Source: Namhaeicola litoreus (GTDB lineage: Bacteria > Bacteroidota > Bacteroidia > Flavobacteriales > Flavobacteriaceae). Taken from it: 64,000 bases of DNA. The notes under the pieces are model-generated. The model ran no database searches, was not told where the DNA came from, and saw only the letters and a program-made list of their open reading frames with translations. The stretch lies in NCBI RefSeq assembly GCF_042679565.1, contig NZ_JBHTMY010000002.1, positions 372,001 to 436,000 of the forward strand, written 5' to 3'. Positions within the stretch are counted from its first letter, which is position 1. Each line of letters begins with the position of its first letter. Below are positions 53,923-62,076 of this stretch, piece after piece. A program made the position numbers and the translations under genes.

Positions 53923-55235
53923 GACGCAACATTTGAATTATTCTCATTGGCTTCTTGCTCGTCTGCTGTTCTCTGAATAGGGATAACGGGTAAGTACCTA
54001 ACTAACAATGTTATGATTAATAAGGCCATCGCTAGGGTAGCAAAAGTGATGATCCATTCATGTAAACTTGGATAGTATTCATGCCAGGACTCAGGCACCC
54101 CCTGAATGGGTAAAAAAGGATGTAACAAGGTAGGAGTAACAATAATGAAACGTTTCCACCAAGAGGTAACCACAACAATCAAACTAATAACGAACATGGT
54201 TTTTGGCTTTCTCCCTTTTTTAAACAGAAGTAGAAAAATTGGAATGATCAAACCACCAATGGTAACCATCCAGAATAGAGTAGCATAATGGCCTTCAAAC
54301 AAGGTTTGAAGGTGCAACGCCTCATCTTTCTTAGCTGTAATAAGTGGTAAAAAATACTCATTGATCGTAAAATATAAGTAAATCATACAAGTCAATGCCA
54401 GTAATCGCCCCATCTTTTCAAAATGCATTTCTGTAATATATTCTTCTAAGCTGAGTGACTTTCTAACAACATAAATTACAGCGACAAGTGCTCCTACACC
54501 GGCAACTGCTGCTCCTGCAATGAAATAGGGAGCAAGACTGGAACTGTCCCAACCTACCCGGTAAGTTGTAGAAAATAACCAGGCATCAATCGTTTGAAGA
54601 ATGATTCCCACTGGAATAATCAAAGTAGCAACTACCTTGATAGATTGCGAGAGGATTGATTTCTGTTTTGCACTTCCCTTCCAATTTAGAGCAAAAAAAC
54701 CATAGACTTTACTACTTTTAGGCTTTTTATCTTTAAAATAATTCTTCAGTAAGGCCAAATCTGGAATAAGTGGAAAGAACAATAACAAGATAGCTACGGT
54801 CATAAAGGTCGGAATGATAAAAACATCCCAAGTAATTGGCGATTGAATTCTGGCATGGATGAATAGATTCAGTAAACGATCCGGACGAGCCATATCGATA
54901 ATAATTGTAATCCCTGCCATGATGATGGCCGCAACCGTAATAATTTCGGCAATCCTAACAATGGGTGTTCTCCATTCTTTTCCTGTTAATCTCAATATAG
55001 CCACAGCGATTGCCCCAACAAAACTTGTAGCCACAAAATATACGAAATTCGAGATATACACACCCCAAAGCATATAATCCCTCAGATTCGTTACTTCTTG
55101 TCCTTTTATAATTTGATCAATATAGGCAATCAGTCCTGCAATGATAACCATCACCAAAAAAACAACCCATAAAATTCCCTTTTTATTAAATTCTTTGGGT
55201 GCTAAATCATTTAAAAGTTTATCGTAATTTTTCAT
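53919..55235 (-). CDS. NrfD/PsrC-like quinone-interacting membrane subunit
   Basis: Polytopic membrane protein, 438 aa, with about nine or ten hydrophobic segments in the NrfD (PsrC/ActC-like) arrangement. Conserved polar residues appear early (IDQIIKG, YVSN-like YISNFVYFVATSF) and in TIDMARPDRLLN, a segment resembling the quinone-site region of the family. It overlaps the FeS gene by 4 bases on one side and the anchored beta protein on the other. It should exchange electrons between quinone and the FeS subunit. Confidence 0.85.
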   Translation of the reverse strand: MKNYDKLLNDLAPKEFNKKGILWVVFLVMVIIAGLIAYIDQIIKGQEVTNLRDYMLWGVYISNFVYFVATSFVGAIAVAILRLTGKEWRTPIVRIAEIITVAAIIMAGITIIIDMARPDRLLNLFIHARIQSPITWDVFIIPTFMTVAILLLFFPLIPDLALLKNYFKDKKPKSSKVYGFFALNWKGSAKQKSILSQSIKVVATLIIPVGIILQTIDAWLFSTTYRVGWDSSSLAPYFIAGAAVAGVGALVAVIYVVRKSLSLEEYITEMHFEKMGRLLALTCMIYLYFTINEYFLPLITAKKDEALHLQTLFEGHYATLFWMVTIGGLIIPIFLLLFKKGRKPKTMFVISLIVVVTSWWKRFIIVTPTLLHPFLPIQGVPESWHEYYPSLHEWIITFATLAMALLIITLLVRYLPVIPIQRTADEQEANENNSNVAS

Positions 55236-56197
55236 GATTCTTCGTTTTTATCAACAGATTTAAACTCGTTGTAATTCTCCAATCCGTCTTCAAACTCCAC
55301 CAAACGATCCACTGGCGGTAAATAGTAAACACTAGGTTCTGTTCCTAATCCTTCCATCAATCTGTAACCCGCCTTATCTTTTAATAGTTTACTGAAACGC
55401 AAGGTTTCTTCGCCATTAGTAACCGTATCTTCATATTTATCTCCAAAATAAAACACCCCATTTGGACAAGCCGTTACACAATGAGGTAATTTGTTCTCTT
55501 GAACAGCATGCGGGCAAAAATCACATTTATCAACTGTACCTTTGATACTGTGATGCCCCTGATGCTCAGGCGTATGTTGATGACCTGTGAGATCAATATT
55601 CAATGTAACTTCCTGATTGGGTTCGCCCCAATTGAATACACGAATAGAATATGGACAAGCAGCCATACAAAAACGGCAGCCCACACATCTTTCATTATCT
55701 ATTAATACGAGACCATCCTTTCTTTTAAAGGTTGCTCCAACTGGGCAAACAGTAACACACGCAGGCTGATCGCAATGCTGGCAGGTGGTAGGCATCCAAT
55801 AAGGAGCTGTGTCCTTTGTTTCCTGCATTTGATAGACTTTCAACCAAGCATTATCTCCGGTAATGTAGTGATGCTTATTGCAAGCAGATTGACAGGCAAG
55901 GGCATTTTTACATTTTGCCAGATCGATGACCATGACAAATTTTCTGTTAGGTATACCTTCTCTTACATTGTATTTATCTTCACTGTCGTGATGATGCTCT
56001 ACTTCGTGTACTTCAGATGAATCTACCTGTATAAGTGTACCATCAGTGGTCATCAACTCAACAGTTTCTCCCTCATTATTGGCATTTAATTTAGAACTAA
56101 GCTTAGAAATACCTAAACCACCTACAACGGCCGCGAGCCCAAATTTAAGTCCCTTATCGAGAAAATTACGCCTCGGGTTCTTGTTCTGTTCTTCCAT
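55232..56197 (-). CDS. Tat-exported four-cluster ferredoxin-like protein (NrfC/PsrB type)
   Basis: Periplasmic FeS subunit, 321 aa. A Tat signal (NPRRNFLDKG, residues 7-16) and a hydrophobic stretch start the protein. Four cysteine groups follow: CKNALACQSAC, CQHCDQPACVTVCP, CVGCRFCMAACP and CDFCPHAVQ with HCVTACP. In group one the second ligand is Ala instead of Cys (C-x2-A-x2-C-x3-C), suggesting a [3Fe-4S] or altered cluster. A His-rich stretch (HEVEHHH) lies near residue 65. Likely partner of NrfD. Confidence 0.85.
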   Translation of the reverse strand: MEEQNKNPRRNFLDKGLKFGLAAVVGGLGISKLSSKLNANNEGETVELMTTDGTLIQVDSSEVHEVEHHHDSEDKYNVREGIPNRKFVMVIDLAKCKNALACQSACNKHHYITGDNAWLKVYQMQETKDTAPYWMPTTCQHCDQPACVTVCPVGATFKRKDGLVLIDNERCVGCRFCMAACPYSIRVFNWGEPNQEVTLNIDLTGHQHTPEHQGHHSIKGTVDKCDFCPHAVQENKLPHCVTACPNGVFYFGDKYEDTVTNGEETLRFSKLLKDKAGYRLMEGLGTEPSVYYLPPVDRLVEFEDGLENYNEFKSVDKNEES

Positions 56198-56214
56198 AAT
56201 CTTTTAGATTTTTA

Positions 56215-56481
56215 TCAAAGTTTTTTACCCAACCAATGCAAAAGTCCTTTGTTAGAAATATTCTTCTGAACTACTTTTGAATTTTTGATGGTACTGGTTC
56301 TCACTTTTACCACAGTACCGTCGGGTTTCAAAAGTGTTTGGAATTCATCCTCTTTGGTGTCTGTGGATTCCTTTTCTATTGTTTTACCTATCCCCAAAAA
56401 AGGAATAAGTAGAGTGCTTCCTAGAATCGGAAGCATACTTCTTCTAGAAAATTTGTTTTCTTTTGTCGGTTTTTTATCCAT
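56215..56481 (-). CDS. Small Tat-signal protein resembling the N-terminus of the FeS subunit
   Basis: An 88-aa product beginning with a twin-arginine-like signal (FSRRSMLPILG, residues 12-22). The following segment LLKPDGTVVKVRTSTI (about 50-65) resembles LMTTDGTLIQVDSSEV in the FeS protein encoded 17 bases downstream. It looks like a detached copy of that N-terminal module without the clusters. It is placed inside the operon between the barrel and FeS genes. Function unknown; perhaps a small subunit of the complex. Confidence 0.6.
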   Translation of the reverse strand: MDKKPTKENKFSRRSMLPILGSTLLIPFLGIGKTIEKESTDTKEDEFQTLLKPDGTVVKVRTSTIKNSKVVQKNISNKGLLHWLGKKL

Positions 56482-56547
56482 GATTTTATTTCATAAAAAA
56501 CGGCAAAACAATTCCCCCCTTTTGTCTTGCCGTTTATGTTTACTGAA

Positions 56548-57438
56548 CTAAAAATTATATACTCTCGTAATATTAAATCCTAAAAGGATATCTCCATTAA
56601 AGAAATCATTTGTGTTCCACATATAATTCTGCTGTGGAACGATACCACTTAAATTACTTACAAATATTTGAAAAGCATGCGCAGAGGTAGCAAATTCAAA
56701 GCCCAAACTCAAACCAGGGTGGTTGGAATAATTACCGTCGTCCATCACGTTGTCAAATTGAGTGATCGGTTGGCTGTAATCCACTAAAATGGCTGTTTGT
56801 GGTGATATTTTATATCTTGCCCCAAATGCAATAGCAAAACGATCATTCTCCATTCCTTCTTCTACCAAATTGTAGTGAGAAATACTGGGCGCAATTTGCA
56901 TAGAGAAATTTGGACTAAATCTTCTCGAAATAATGATCTGGTGGAAATAAGAATAACGGTCCTGATCATAGTTGAAATAATCCCCTGGATTTTTTTGTTT
57001 CAAAGCGTTATAAACGAAATTACCGTAATAAGTTAGGTTAATCGGCATTTTGCCTGAACGTGTTTGTCTTAAAATCGCTGCTTTTAGGTCAAAATCTTGC
57101 AACCTTTGGTTTTTGGTTGTTCCATAACCTACGGTTAACCAATCTAAAATGGCATAAGAAAGACCTAATCTGATATTAGAAGCACCCCATATTCCGGCCA
57201 TGTCATTTTCATCAAAATTGATGGTTCCGAATCTGTGATTCATTTGCACTTCCATGGTGTTTCTTTGAAATACCACATCCGTAGGATTATCAACAATAAA
57301 AGAGCTTTCAAATGCACGACGTTCAGGTTTATCTGTAACTTCTTCCTGCACTTCTTCTTTTGTTGCATCGTCATCTTGAGCCATGGCTAAAAAAGGAAAT
57401 GCTAAAAAAATAAGAAGTAATGATATATATTTTTTCAT
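56548..57438 (-). CDS. DUF5777 outer-membrane beta-barrel protein
   Basis: Outer-membrane protein of the DUF5777 family, 296 aa. A signal peptide (to about residue 20, AMAQ) precedes an acidic linker and alternating strands such as FQRNTMEVQMNHRFGTINF, IRLGLSYAILDWLTVGYGTT and a C-terminal strand ending in aromatic YNF, as barrel proteins do. DUF5777 genes often lie beside cytochrome genes in this phylum. Here it stands between a cytochrome lipoprotein and the FeS/NrfD genes. Confidence 0.8.
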   Translation of the reverse strand: MKKYISLLLIFLAFPFLAMAQDDDATKEEVQEEVTDKPERRAFESSFIVDNPTDVVFQRNTMEVQMNHRFGTINFDENDMAGIWGASNIRLGLSYAILDWLTVGYGTTKNQRLQDFDLKAAILRQTRSGKMPINLTYYGNFVYNALKQKNPGDYFNYDQDRYSYFHQIIISRRFSPNFSMQIAPSISHYNLVEEGMENDRFAIAFGARYKISPQTAILVDYSQPITQFDNVMDDGNYSNHPGLSLGFEFATSAHAFQIFVSNLSGIVPQQNYMWNTNDFFNGDILLGFNITRVYNF

Positions 57439-57456
57439 GATTATCTTGCTTTATTG

Positions 57457-57843
57457 TTAATTATTCTTGGCTCCTTGATCGATCCAACCCTTCACCAAAT
57501 TGATATTGGTACTCGATAATTTAGCGCCGGGAGGCATTAATGGAACACCATTTGTACCTAATAAAGAATGATATAACACACTGTTATCGGCATCTCCTGT
57601 TAAAACATAACCACCGTTTAACAAGGCATTATAAGAATTTGAAGGTCTCAGGTCAGGTGCCACAGCTCCTTTATGGCAATTCACGCAATAATCAGCCCAA
57701 ATGGGCATGATCTGTTCGCTGTAGGATATATCGTCTGGTGGTGGGATAACTTCTCCCTCATCCACAATCACTGTGTCGTAATAACAGGATTGTAAAAAGA
57801 GCATTCCCACGCTAAACAGAACTATTTTAAATAGTTTTTTCAT
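57457..57843 (-). CDS. Cytochrome c-like lipoprotein
   Basis: Exported 128-aa protein with lipobox (LFLQSC, Cys20). One heme motif, CVNCH, lies in IWADYCVNCHKGAVAPDLRP near residue 53, in the pattern of the planctomycete-type cytochrome domain, with a candidate distal Met in VPLMPPGAKL. It is the first gene of the respiratory operon after the hexaheme gene terminator. Likely lipid-anchored on the outer or inner membrane facing the periplasm. Confidence 0.8.
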   Translation of the reverse strand: MKKLFKIVLFSVGMLFLQSCYYDTVIVDEGEVIPPPDDISYSEQIMPIWADYCVNCHKGAVAPDLRPSNSYNALLNGGYVLTGDADNSVLYHSLLGTNGVPLMPPGAKLSSTNINLVKGWIDQGAKNN

Positions 57844-57937
57844 TTTACTCAGTTTTAATTTTAGGTTAGATTAACTCGAGTATGTTTTTAACAAAACACA
57901 AATCAATTAAATCTCTTGAATTATTTAGGTTGTTTAA

Positions 57938-57973
57938 AAAAAGTTCAGAAGAAAGTAAACTTCTGAACTTTTT
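57938..57973 (-). terminator. Strong stem-loop terminator after the hexaheme gene
   Basis: A perfect 14-base stem, AAAAAGTTCAGAAG with CTTCTGAACTTTTT, and an 8-base loop, 13 bases beyond the hexaheme stop. On the minus strand a run of seven T follows. It separates this gene from the cytochrome c operon, though some read-through is possible. Confidence 0.85.
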
Positions 57974-57986
57974 CTTTTCCCAAATA

Positions 57987-59057
57987 TTAGTTTTGTAAAG
58001 CCTCTATAGAGTTTTTCAATAAAGCTCTTGTGTATGCAGGATTGTGGATACCATGACTCTGATCTTCGTATACAGTTTTGTAATTCCAGATAGCAGATGC
58101 ATCTTGTGCAGATACAACTAATGGATTAGAGCTACTTGCATTTTCTCCATTCGGACCTTTTACATATCCATCTTCACCTATATATCCTTTTGCCAATAAC
58201 AAGTCTTCTAAAGCTTTGAAATCTGCAGTAAATCCATTGATTTCATCAGGAATTTCAGTCATATTTTCATGACAAGTTGTACAAGCATTTAATGAAACAT
58301 TAAATGTATGTGATCCATTATCTTCAGTAGTACCTTCGTTCATATGACAATTGACGCAAGAAGAACCTGTTCTATGAGTTGCCGACCCCGGTGCTGGATA
58401 TTGTGTTGAACCGGTAAGGTTTGCCGCCATTATACCTTGTAACATGGTTGCTTGTGGTCCGTGGTGTGGACCATATCTTTGACTTGTAATGGTTACCTCT
58501 CCTGTTCCTCCAGGAACTGGATAAGAGTTTCTTGGTTGGTGACAAGTGATACAGTTGTTACTTGTTCCACCAAAATCAATGATGGTTGCTTCGTCGATCA
58601 CTAATTTAACCGGATCAAAATTTCTTAAAGCGTAATCATAGCCTTCATTTTCAAAATCAAAAGTGGTGTGTGTGTCGTGACAAGTTTTACAGTTCATTAC
58701 ACCTGTGTTTGCATAAGCCCCTTCCGCCTCGCTGACTGCTCCATTGTTGATGTAATCAACATATCCTAATGAACCGTGACATTGAGCACAACTTGCGCTT
58801 CTTCCTCTGGCCCATGCACCATCCATACTACCGTGACCCGACATGGCAAATTTTCCCTCTATTTCTTCTTTGTGTGCAATGGTATGACAAGTAGCACATT
58901 CCGTGGTACCATTGATACCATCCATACCATCTACTCCATCTACTCCATCAAGACCGTCTGCCCCAGGAGGTCCAGGAATTGGGTCGGTGGTACACGACAT
59001 AAACATAATACTGATCGCTAATAAAACCAGTGAACTAATTGATTTAAGTGTTTTCAT
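57987..59057 (-). CDS. Hexaheme c-type cytochrome lipoprotein with collagen-like stalk
   Basis: Multiheme cytochrome, 356 aa from the start at 59057; the frame is open upstream but MKTLKSISSLV starts a standard lipoprotein signal with lipobox ending MFMSC. Six CxxCH motifs are seen (CATCH, CAQCH, CKTCH, CITCH, CVNCH, CTTCH). Between the lipid anchor and the first heme is a stalk of seven Gly-X-Y triplets (GPPGADGLDGVDG onward). Such stalks occur on surface lipoproteins in this phylum. Monocistronic with a Crp/Fnr-like site upstream. Confidence 0.88.
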   Translation of the reverse strand: MKTLKSISSLVLLAISIMFMSCTTDPIPGPPGADGLDGVDGVDGMDGINGTTECATCHTIAHKEEIEGKFAMSGHGSMDGAWARGRSASCAQCHGSLGYVDYINNGAVSEAEGAYANTGVMNCKTCHDTHTTFDFENEGYDYALRNFDPVKLVIDEATIIDFGGTSNNCITCHQPRNSYPVPGGTGEVTITSQRYGPHHGPQATMLQGIMAANLTGSTQYPAPGSATHRTGSSCVNCHMNEGTTEDNGSHTFNVSLNACTTCHENMTEIPDEINGFTADFKALEDLLLAKGYIGEDGYVKGPNGENASSSNPLVVSAQDASAIWNYKTVYEDQSHGIHNPAYTRALLKNSIEALQN

Positions 59058-59093
59058 AATATTTGAGATTAACATATTCTTATAAATAATGAA

Positions 59094-59137
59094 TAAATTT
59101 AAGAAGACATTAACACTAATAACATGACAAATATCAT
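59094..59137 (-). promoter_or_regulatory. Hexaheme cytochrome promoter with Crp/Fnr-like site
   Basis: TGACAAATATCAT (59125-59137) inside AACATGA/TCAT flanks is nearly the same as the palindrome at 42533. A one-mismatch -7 box, TAAATTTA on the minus strand, is at 59101-59094. Its 5' end is 29.5 bases from the site centre, the same distance as at hypB. The rest of the gap to 59350 shows nothing I can assign. Confidence 0.5.
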
Positions 59138-59350
59138 AATACAAAAATATATATATATTTGATTATCTGATGATTAAGTATTGTTTAGAATGCTTTTAAA
59201 TAAAAAAAGTCCCGCAAAGGACATGTCTAAGTAACTTTTGTAACGAAGTTTTAAAAAAAATGTTCTTTTAGAAGTGAATCATTCTATGATTTTAGGAAGA
59301 ATAAAAAGAGAGATTATTCTATTGCAGTATTTTGTTGGGGCCGAACCTGG

Positions 59351-59824
59351 TTAAGTATTTTGATAGGTACCAAATCTCTTTTCTAAGACAACTCTTCTGT
59401 AGTTGAAAATCTCATTTAGCTTTTTTTCGATCATTAAGTTTTTTGAGATGGCCCCTAAAAAACCAAATGGTGGTTGATAGGTGATAATATCTTTCATATA
59501 AACCCCTTTTTCTATGGGGATAAGATGATGTTGATGATGCCACATGGCATATGGTCCTACCCTTTGTTCATCTATAAAAAATTCTTGCTCTTTTACTTGA
59601 GTAATTTCAGTAAGCCAATCCATTTTAATCCCCATCATTGGGCTAACCTTATAACCAATAATCATACCCGCGTACATTTTTTCAGGCAAATTCGGGGTGG
59701 TTATTTCAAAACCCATATAATCCGGCGTAATTTCTTTCAAATTGGCAGGAGACGAGATAAAATCCCATAATTCTTCTACCGTACGATTAAAGCGTTGCTC
59801 TTGAAAAAATTGATAAAAGGCCAT
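59351..59824 (-). CDS. SRPBCC family protein (START/Bet v1-like fold)
   Basis: Cytoplasmic ligand-binding fold protein of 157 aa. The pattern VEELWDFISSPANLKEITPDYMGFEI at residues 16-41, the central GYKVSPMMGIKMDWLTEITQVKEQEFFIDEQRVGPYAMWHHQHHL and the closing KKLNEIFNYRRVVLEKRFG helix are typical of the cyclase/dehydrase-like SRPBCC group common in flavobacteria. Its start overlaps the stop of a small upstream gene by a base. Function unknown. Confidence 0.85.
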   Translation of the reverse strand: MAFYQFFQEQRFNRTVEELWDFISSPANLKEITPDYMGFEITTPNLPEKMYAGMIIGYKVSPMMGIKMDWLTEITQVKEQEFFIDEQRVGPYAMWHHQHHLIPIEKGVYMKDIITYQPPFGFLGAISKNLMIEKKLNEIFNYRRVVLEKRFGTYQNT

Positions 59825-60036
59825 TAGGAGTTTCTTAAAAGTTTTAACTCTTGAAGCAAGTTTTTTGCTTCTTCAAATTTTTGGTCACTTTCCTTTTTGT
59901 TAGTTTGAGCTAGATCAAACCATTGTTCTATTAGGCTTTTGATCTTCGCTTTTAACTTTTCCTCACGTGACAAATAAGACTTGTTTGCTTTCATGATGCT
60001 CAAAGAAATAGGTTTGTAAGTTAATTTAAGGTTCAT
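59824..60036 (-). CDS. Small helical protein, possibly Lacal_2735 family
   Basis: The frame encodes up to 70 aa; a second start at codon 15 (59994) gives 56 aa, MKANKSYLSREEKLKAK and on. The sequence is a charged helix pair ending DLAQTNKKESDQKFEEAKNLLQELKLL, which resembles the short flavobacterial Lacal_2735 proteins as I remember them. It overlaps the SRPBCC gene, so co-translation is likely. I favour the shorter form. Function unknown. Confidence 0.5.
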   Translation of the reverse strand: MNLKLTYKPISLSIMKANKSYLSREEKLKAKIKSLIEQWFDLAQTNKKESDQKFEEAKNLLQELKLLRNS

Positions 60037-60050
60037 TTTTTTTTGATTTA

Positions 60051-60083
60051 AAAAAACCGGCGGTTGGGGAGCCGCCGATTTTT
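60051..60083 (-). terminator. Terminator after the fasciclin gene
   Basis: CGGCGG (60058-60063) and CCGCCG (60072-60077) form a GC-rich stem with an 8-base loop, flanked by six A on the left and five T on the right, so it can act on both strands. It lies about 40 bases beyond the fasciclin stop. Confidence 0.8.
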
Positions 60084-60124
60084 CGTCCTAAAATCTATGT
60101 TAACTACTTATGAAAAAAAGGGTA

Positions 60125-61930
60125 TTATAAAGCTAGGGGTAATAAAACTTTGTCTATCACATGGATCACACCATTACTACCGTGAACATTTACTTCTACA
60201 ACATTAGCATTTCTTCCACCTGAAAGATCTTGCAGAGCAACTGCACCACCTGTAATTCTTACAATTGTATTTTGTCCACTCAACATTGGAATAACTTGGT
60301 TATTTACAAGTTGAGAACTAAACACTCTACCATTCGTAGCGTGGTAAGTTAGTACCGCTGAGATCTGATCTTCAGTTAAAGTTGGAATTACCGAAGCTAT
60401 TTCTGCAAAAGCCGCATCAGTTGGAGCGAATACGGTGATGTTGTTTGCTGCTTTTATAGCCGCTGTAATATCTTCGTAGGCTGGATTTGACAACAAGCTA
60501 ACCAAAACTGTAAATTGAGATGCATCGCCGTTATCTGCTAATGCTGCTGCAATATCTACAATATCTCCTGCTGGTGGTACCAACGTTCTGTCGATAACAT
60601 GAATCACTCCGTTATCTTTTTCAATATCAACCGCTGTAATGGTACTCAATCCATTCACTAAAACTGAATTAGTTAAGTAACCTAAATAGATGTTTTCCTC
60701 ATTTAACATTTTTGCAATACCACTTGCTGGTAATTGAGATGATAAAACTTTAGCACCTAATACGTGATATAATAATACTGGTGTTAAATCATCTTTAGTC
60801 AATCCATCTAATGAAGTAATTCCTGCTTTGACAAATGCTGCATTATCTGGAGCAAATACAGTGATATTATCTGTGGTAGAAACTGCATCTAACAATTCTG
60901 CTTTTCTAAGGGCAGCAGCTAAAACCGTGAAATCTTTATTGAATAAAACTACTTCTCCAATATTTCCTACGGCGGTTGTTACATAGGAAGGTAATAATAC
61001 ACCATCTACACCATGGATAACACCATTGATGGCAGCTACATCGGCAGCAATTACATTTGCGTTGTCAATTTTAACACCGCTTCCACTCACATCTACAGTT
61101 ACAGATTCTCCAGGTAATAATGTTGGTACATCTCCATTACTTAATTCATTTGAGAAAACAGCTCCTCCTAAAATATGGTATGTTACAATTTCTTTTAAGA
61201 TTCCGGTTGGAATATCATTGATGCTGTTTTTTCCTAAGGCAGCAAGTGTTGCATCAAAAGCAGCATTAGTTGGTGCAAAAACGGTTAAATCTGCTGTAGG
61301 ATCGTTAGCAGCTGCTAATAGATCAGACATTTCTGGTAAACTCAAGATCTGAACTAAAGTTGAAAAGTTTGGATTTGATGCCGCAATTTGTACAATGGTT
61401 TGTGCTGCAAAATCGTCTGGAATCAAAACTTCATCAATAATATGGATCACACCATTTGAAGCTTTAATATCAGCATCGGTTACCATAGAAGATCCGTTCA
61501 GCGTAACAGAATTACCATTCACATCCACCAAAACGGTTTGTCCAGCTAGAGCCGTATTTACTTCTCCGTCTGTCAAATCTTTAGAATACACTTTTCCATT
61601 TACAACGTGGTATTGTAACAAGGCCGTTAATAAGGTTGGGTTACCTAATATATTGTTCAGTGTCGCTGGATCTATTTTAGCGAAAGCTGCATTTGTTGGT
61701 GCAAATACGGTGAACGGTCCTGTACCTGATAAATAGCTAGTAAGTCCGGCTGCCTGAACAGCACTTACAAGTGTACTTAATTCTGCATTGCCTTGGGCTA
61801 CCTCTACAATGTTTTTCGATGGTTTGTCATCGTCGTCATCACAACTAGTTGTGAATAATAATAGTCCAACCATAAGGACAGAGAGAAATAATCTCCCGGA
61901 TAATTTTAAGTGGTTTGAAATTGTTTTCAT
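60125..61930 (-). CDS. Lipoprotein with four fasciclin (FAS1) domains
   Basis: Surface or periplasmic lipoprotein, 601 aa. The signal peptide ends in a lipobox (FTTSC, about Cys29) followed by an acidic DDDDD stretch. Four FAS1 repeats of about 140 residues follow, each with the TVFAPTNAAF-type H1 motif and a closing VIHxIDxVLxP H2 motif (for example VIHIIDEVLIP, VIHGVDGVLLP, VIHVIDRTLVP, VIHVIDKVLLP). FAS1 domains mediate adhesion or carbohydrate and carotenoid binding in some proteins. Divergent from the MerR pair with a shared palindromic promoter. Confidence 0.92.
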   Translation of the reverse strand: MKTISNHLKLSGRLFLSVLMVGLLLFTTSCDDDDDKPSKNIVEVAQGNAELSTLVSAVQAAGLTSYLSGTGPFTVFAPTNAAFAKIDPATLNNILGNPTLLTALLQYHVVNGKVYSKDLTDGEVNTALAGQTVLVDVNGNSVTLNGSSMVTDADIKASNGVIHIIDEVLIPDDFAAQTIVQIAASNPNFSTLVQILSLPEMSDLLAAANDPTADLTVFAPTNAAFDATLAALGKNSINDIPTGILKEIVTYHILGGAVFSNELSNGDVPTLLPGESVTVDVSGSGVKIDNANVIAADVAAINGVIHGVDGVLLPSYVTTAVGNIGEVVLFNKDFTVLAAALRKAELLDAVSTTDNITVFAPDNAAFVKAGITSLDGLTKDDLTPVLLYHVLGAKVLSSQLPASGIAKMLNEENIYLGYLTNSVLVNGLSTITAVDIEKDNGVIHVIDRTLVPPAGDIVDIAAALADNGDASQFTVLVSLLSNPAYEDITAAIKAANNITVFAPTDAAFAEIASVIPTLTEDQISAVLTYHATNGRVFSSQLVNNQVIPMLSGQNTIVRITGGAVALQDLSGGRNANVVEVNVHGSNGVIHVIDKVLLPLAL

Positions 61931-61949
61931 GTTTAACTTTTTTTAATTA

Positions 61950-61990
61950 TTGTTCGACAAATATAAAAACTTTTTCTATATTTGTTCAAC
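61950..61990. promoter_or_regulatory. Symmetrical divergent promoter/operator between fasciclin and merR genes
   Basis: GTTCGACAAATATA (61952-61965) and TATATTTGTTCAAC (61977-61990) are inverted repeats matching at 12 of 14 bases with an 11-base spacer. Each arm contains a -7 box (TATATTTG) for one direction and a TTG for the -33 of the other; TTG-to-box spacings are 21 (minus) and 24 (plus). The layout suits a MerR-type regulator controlling both genes. A further GTTTAAC lies at 61931-61937. Confidence 0.6.
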
Positions 61991-62076
61991 TTTTTAAATG
62001 TTTTTTTAAACAAAAAAAGTAAAATAATTTTTAAGCATTTGATTTTAAGCATTTTACACTCGTAAAAAAATAATTT

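Noticed and set aside
58919..58980. Collagen-like repeat considered as a sign of transfer from an animal
   Set aside because: Short Gly-X-Y stalks after lipoprotein signals are common in Bacteroidota, and base use matches the rest of the gene.
59209..59222. GTCC/GGAC hairpin before a run of T on the minus strand, considered as a terminator of the SRPBCC unit
   Set aside because: The stem has only four base pairs and lies about 130 bases past the stop; too weak to call.
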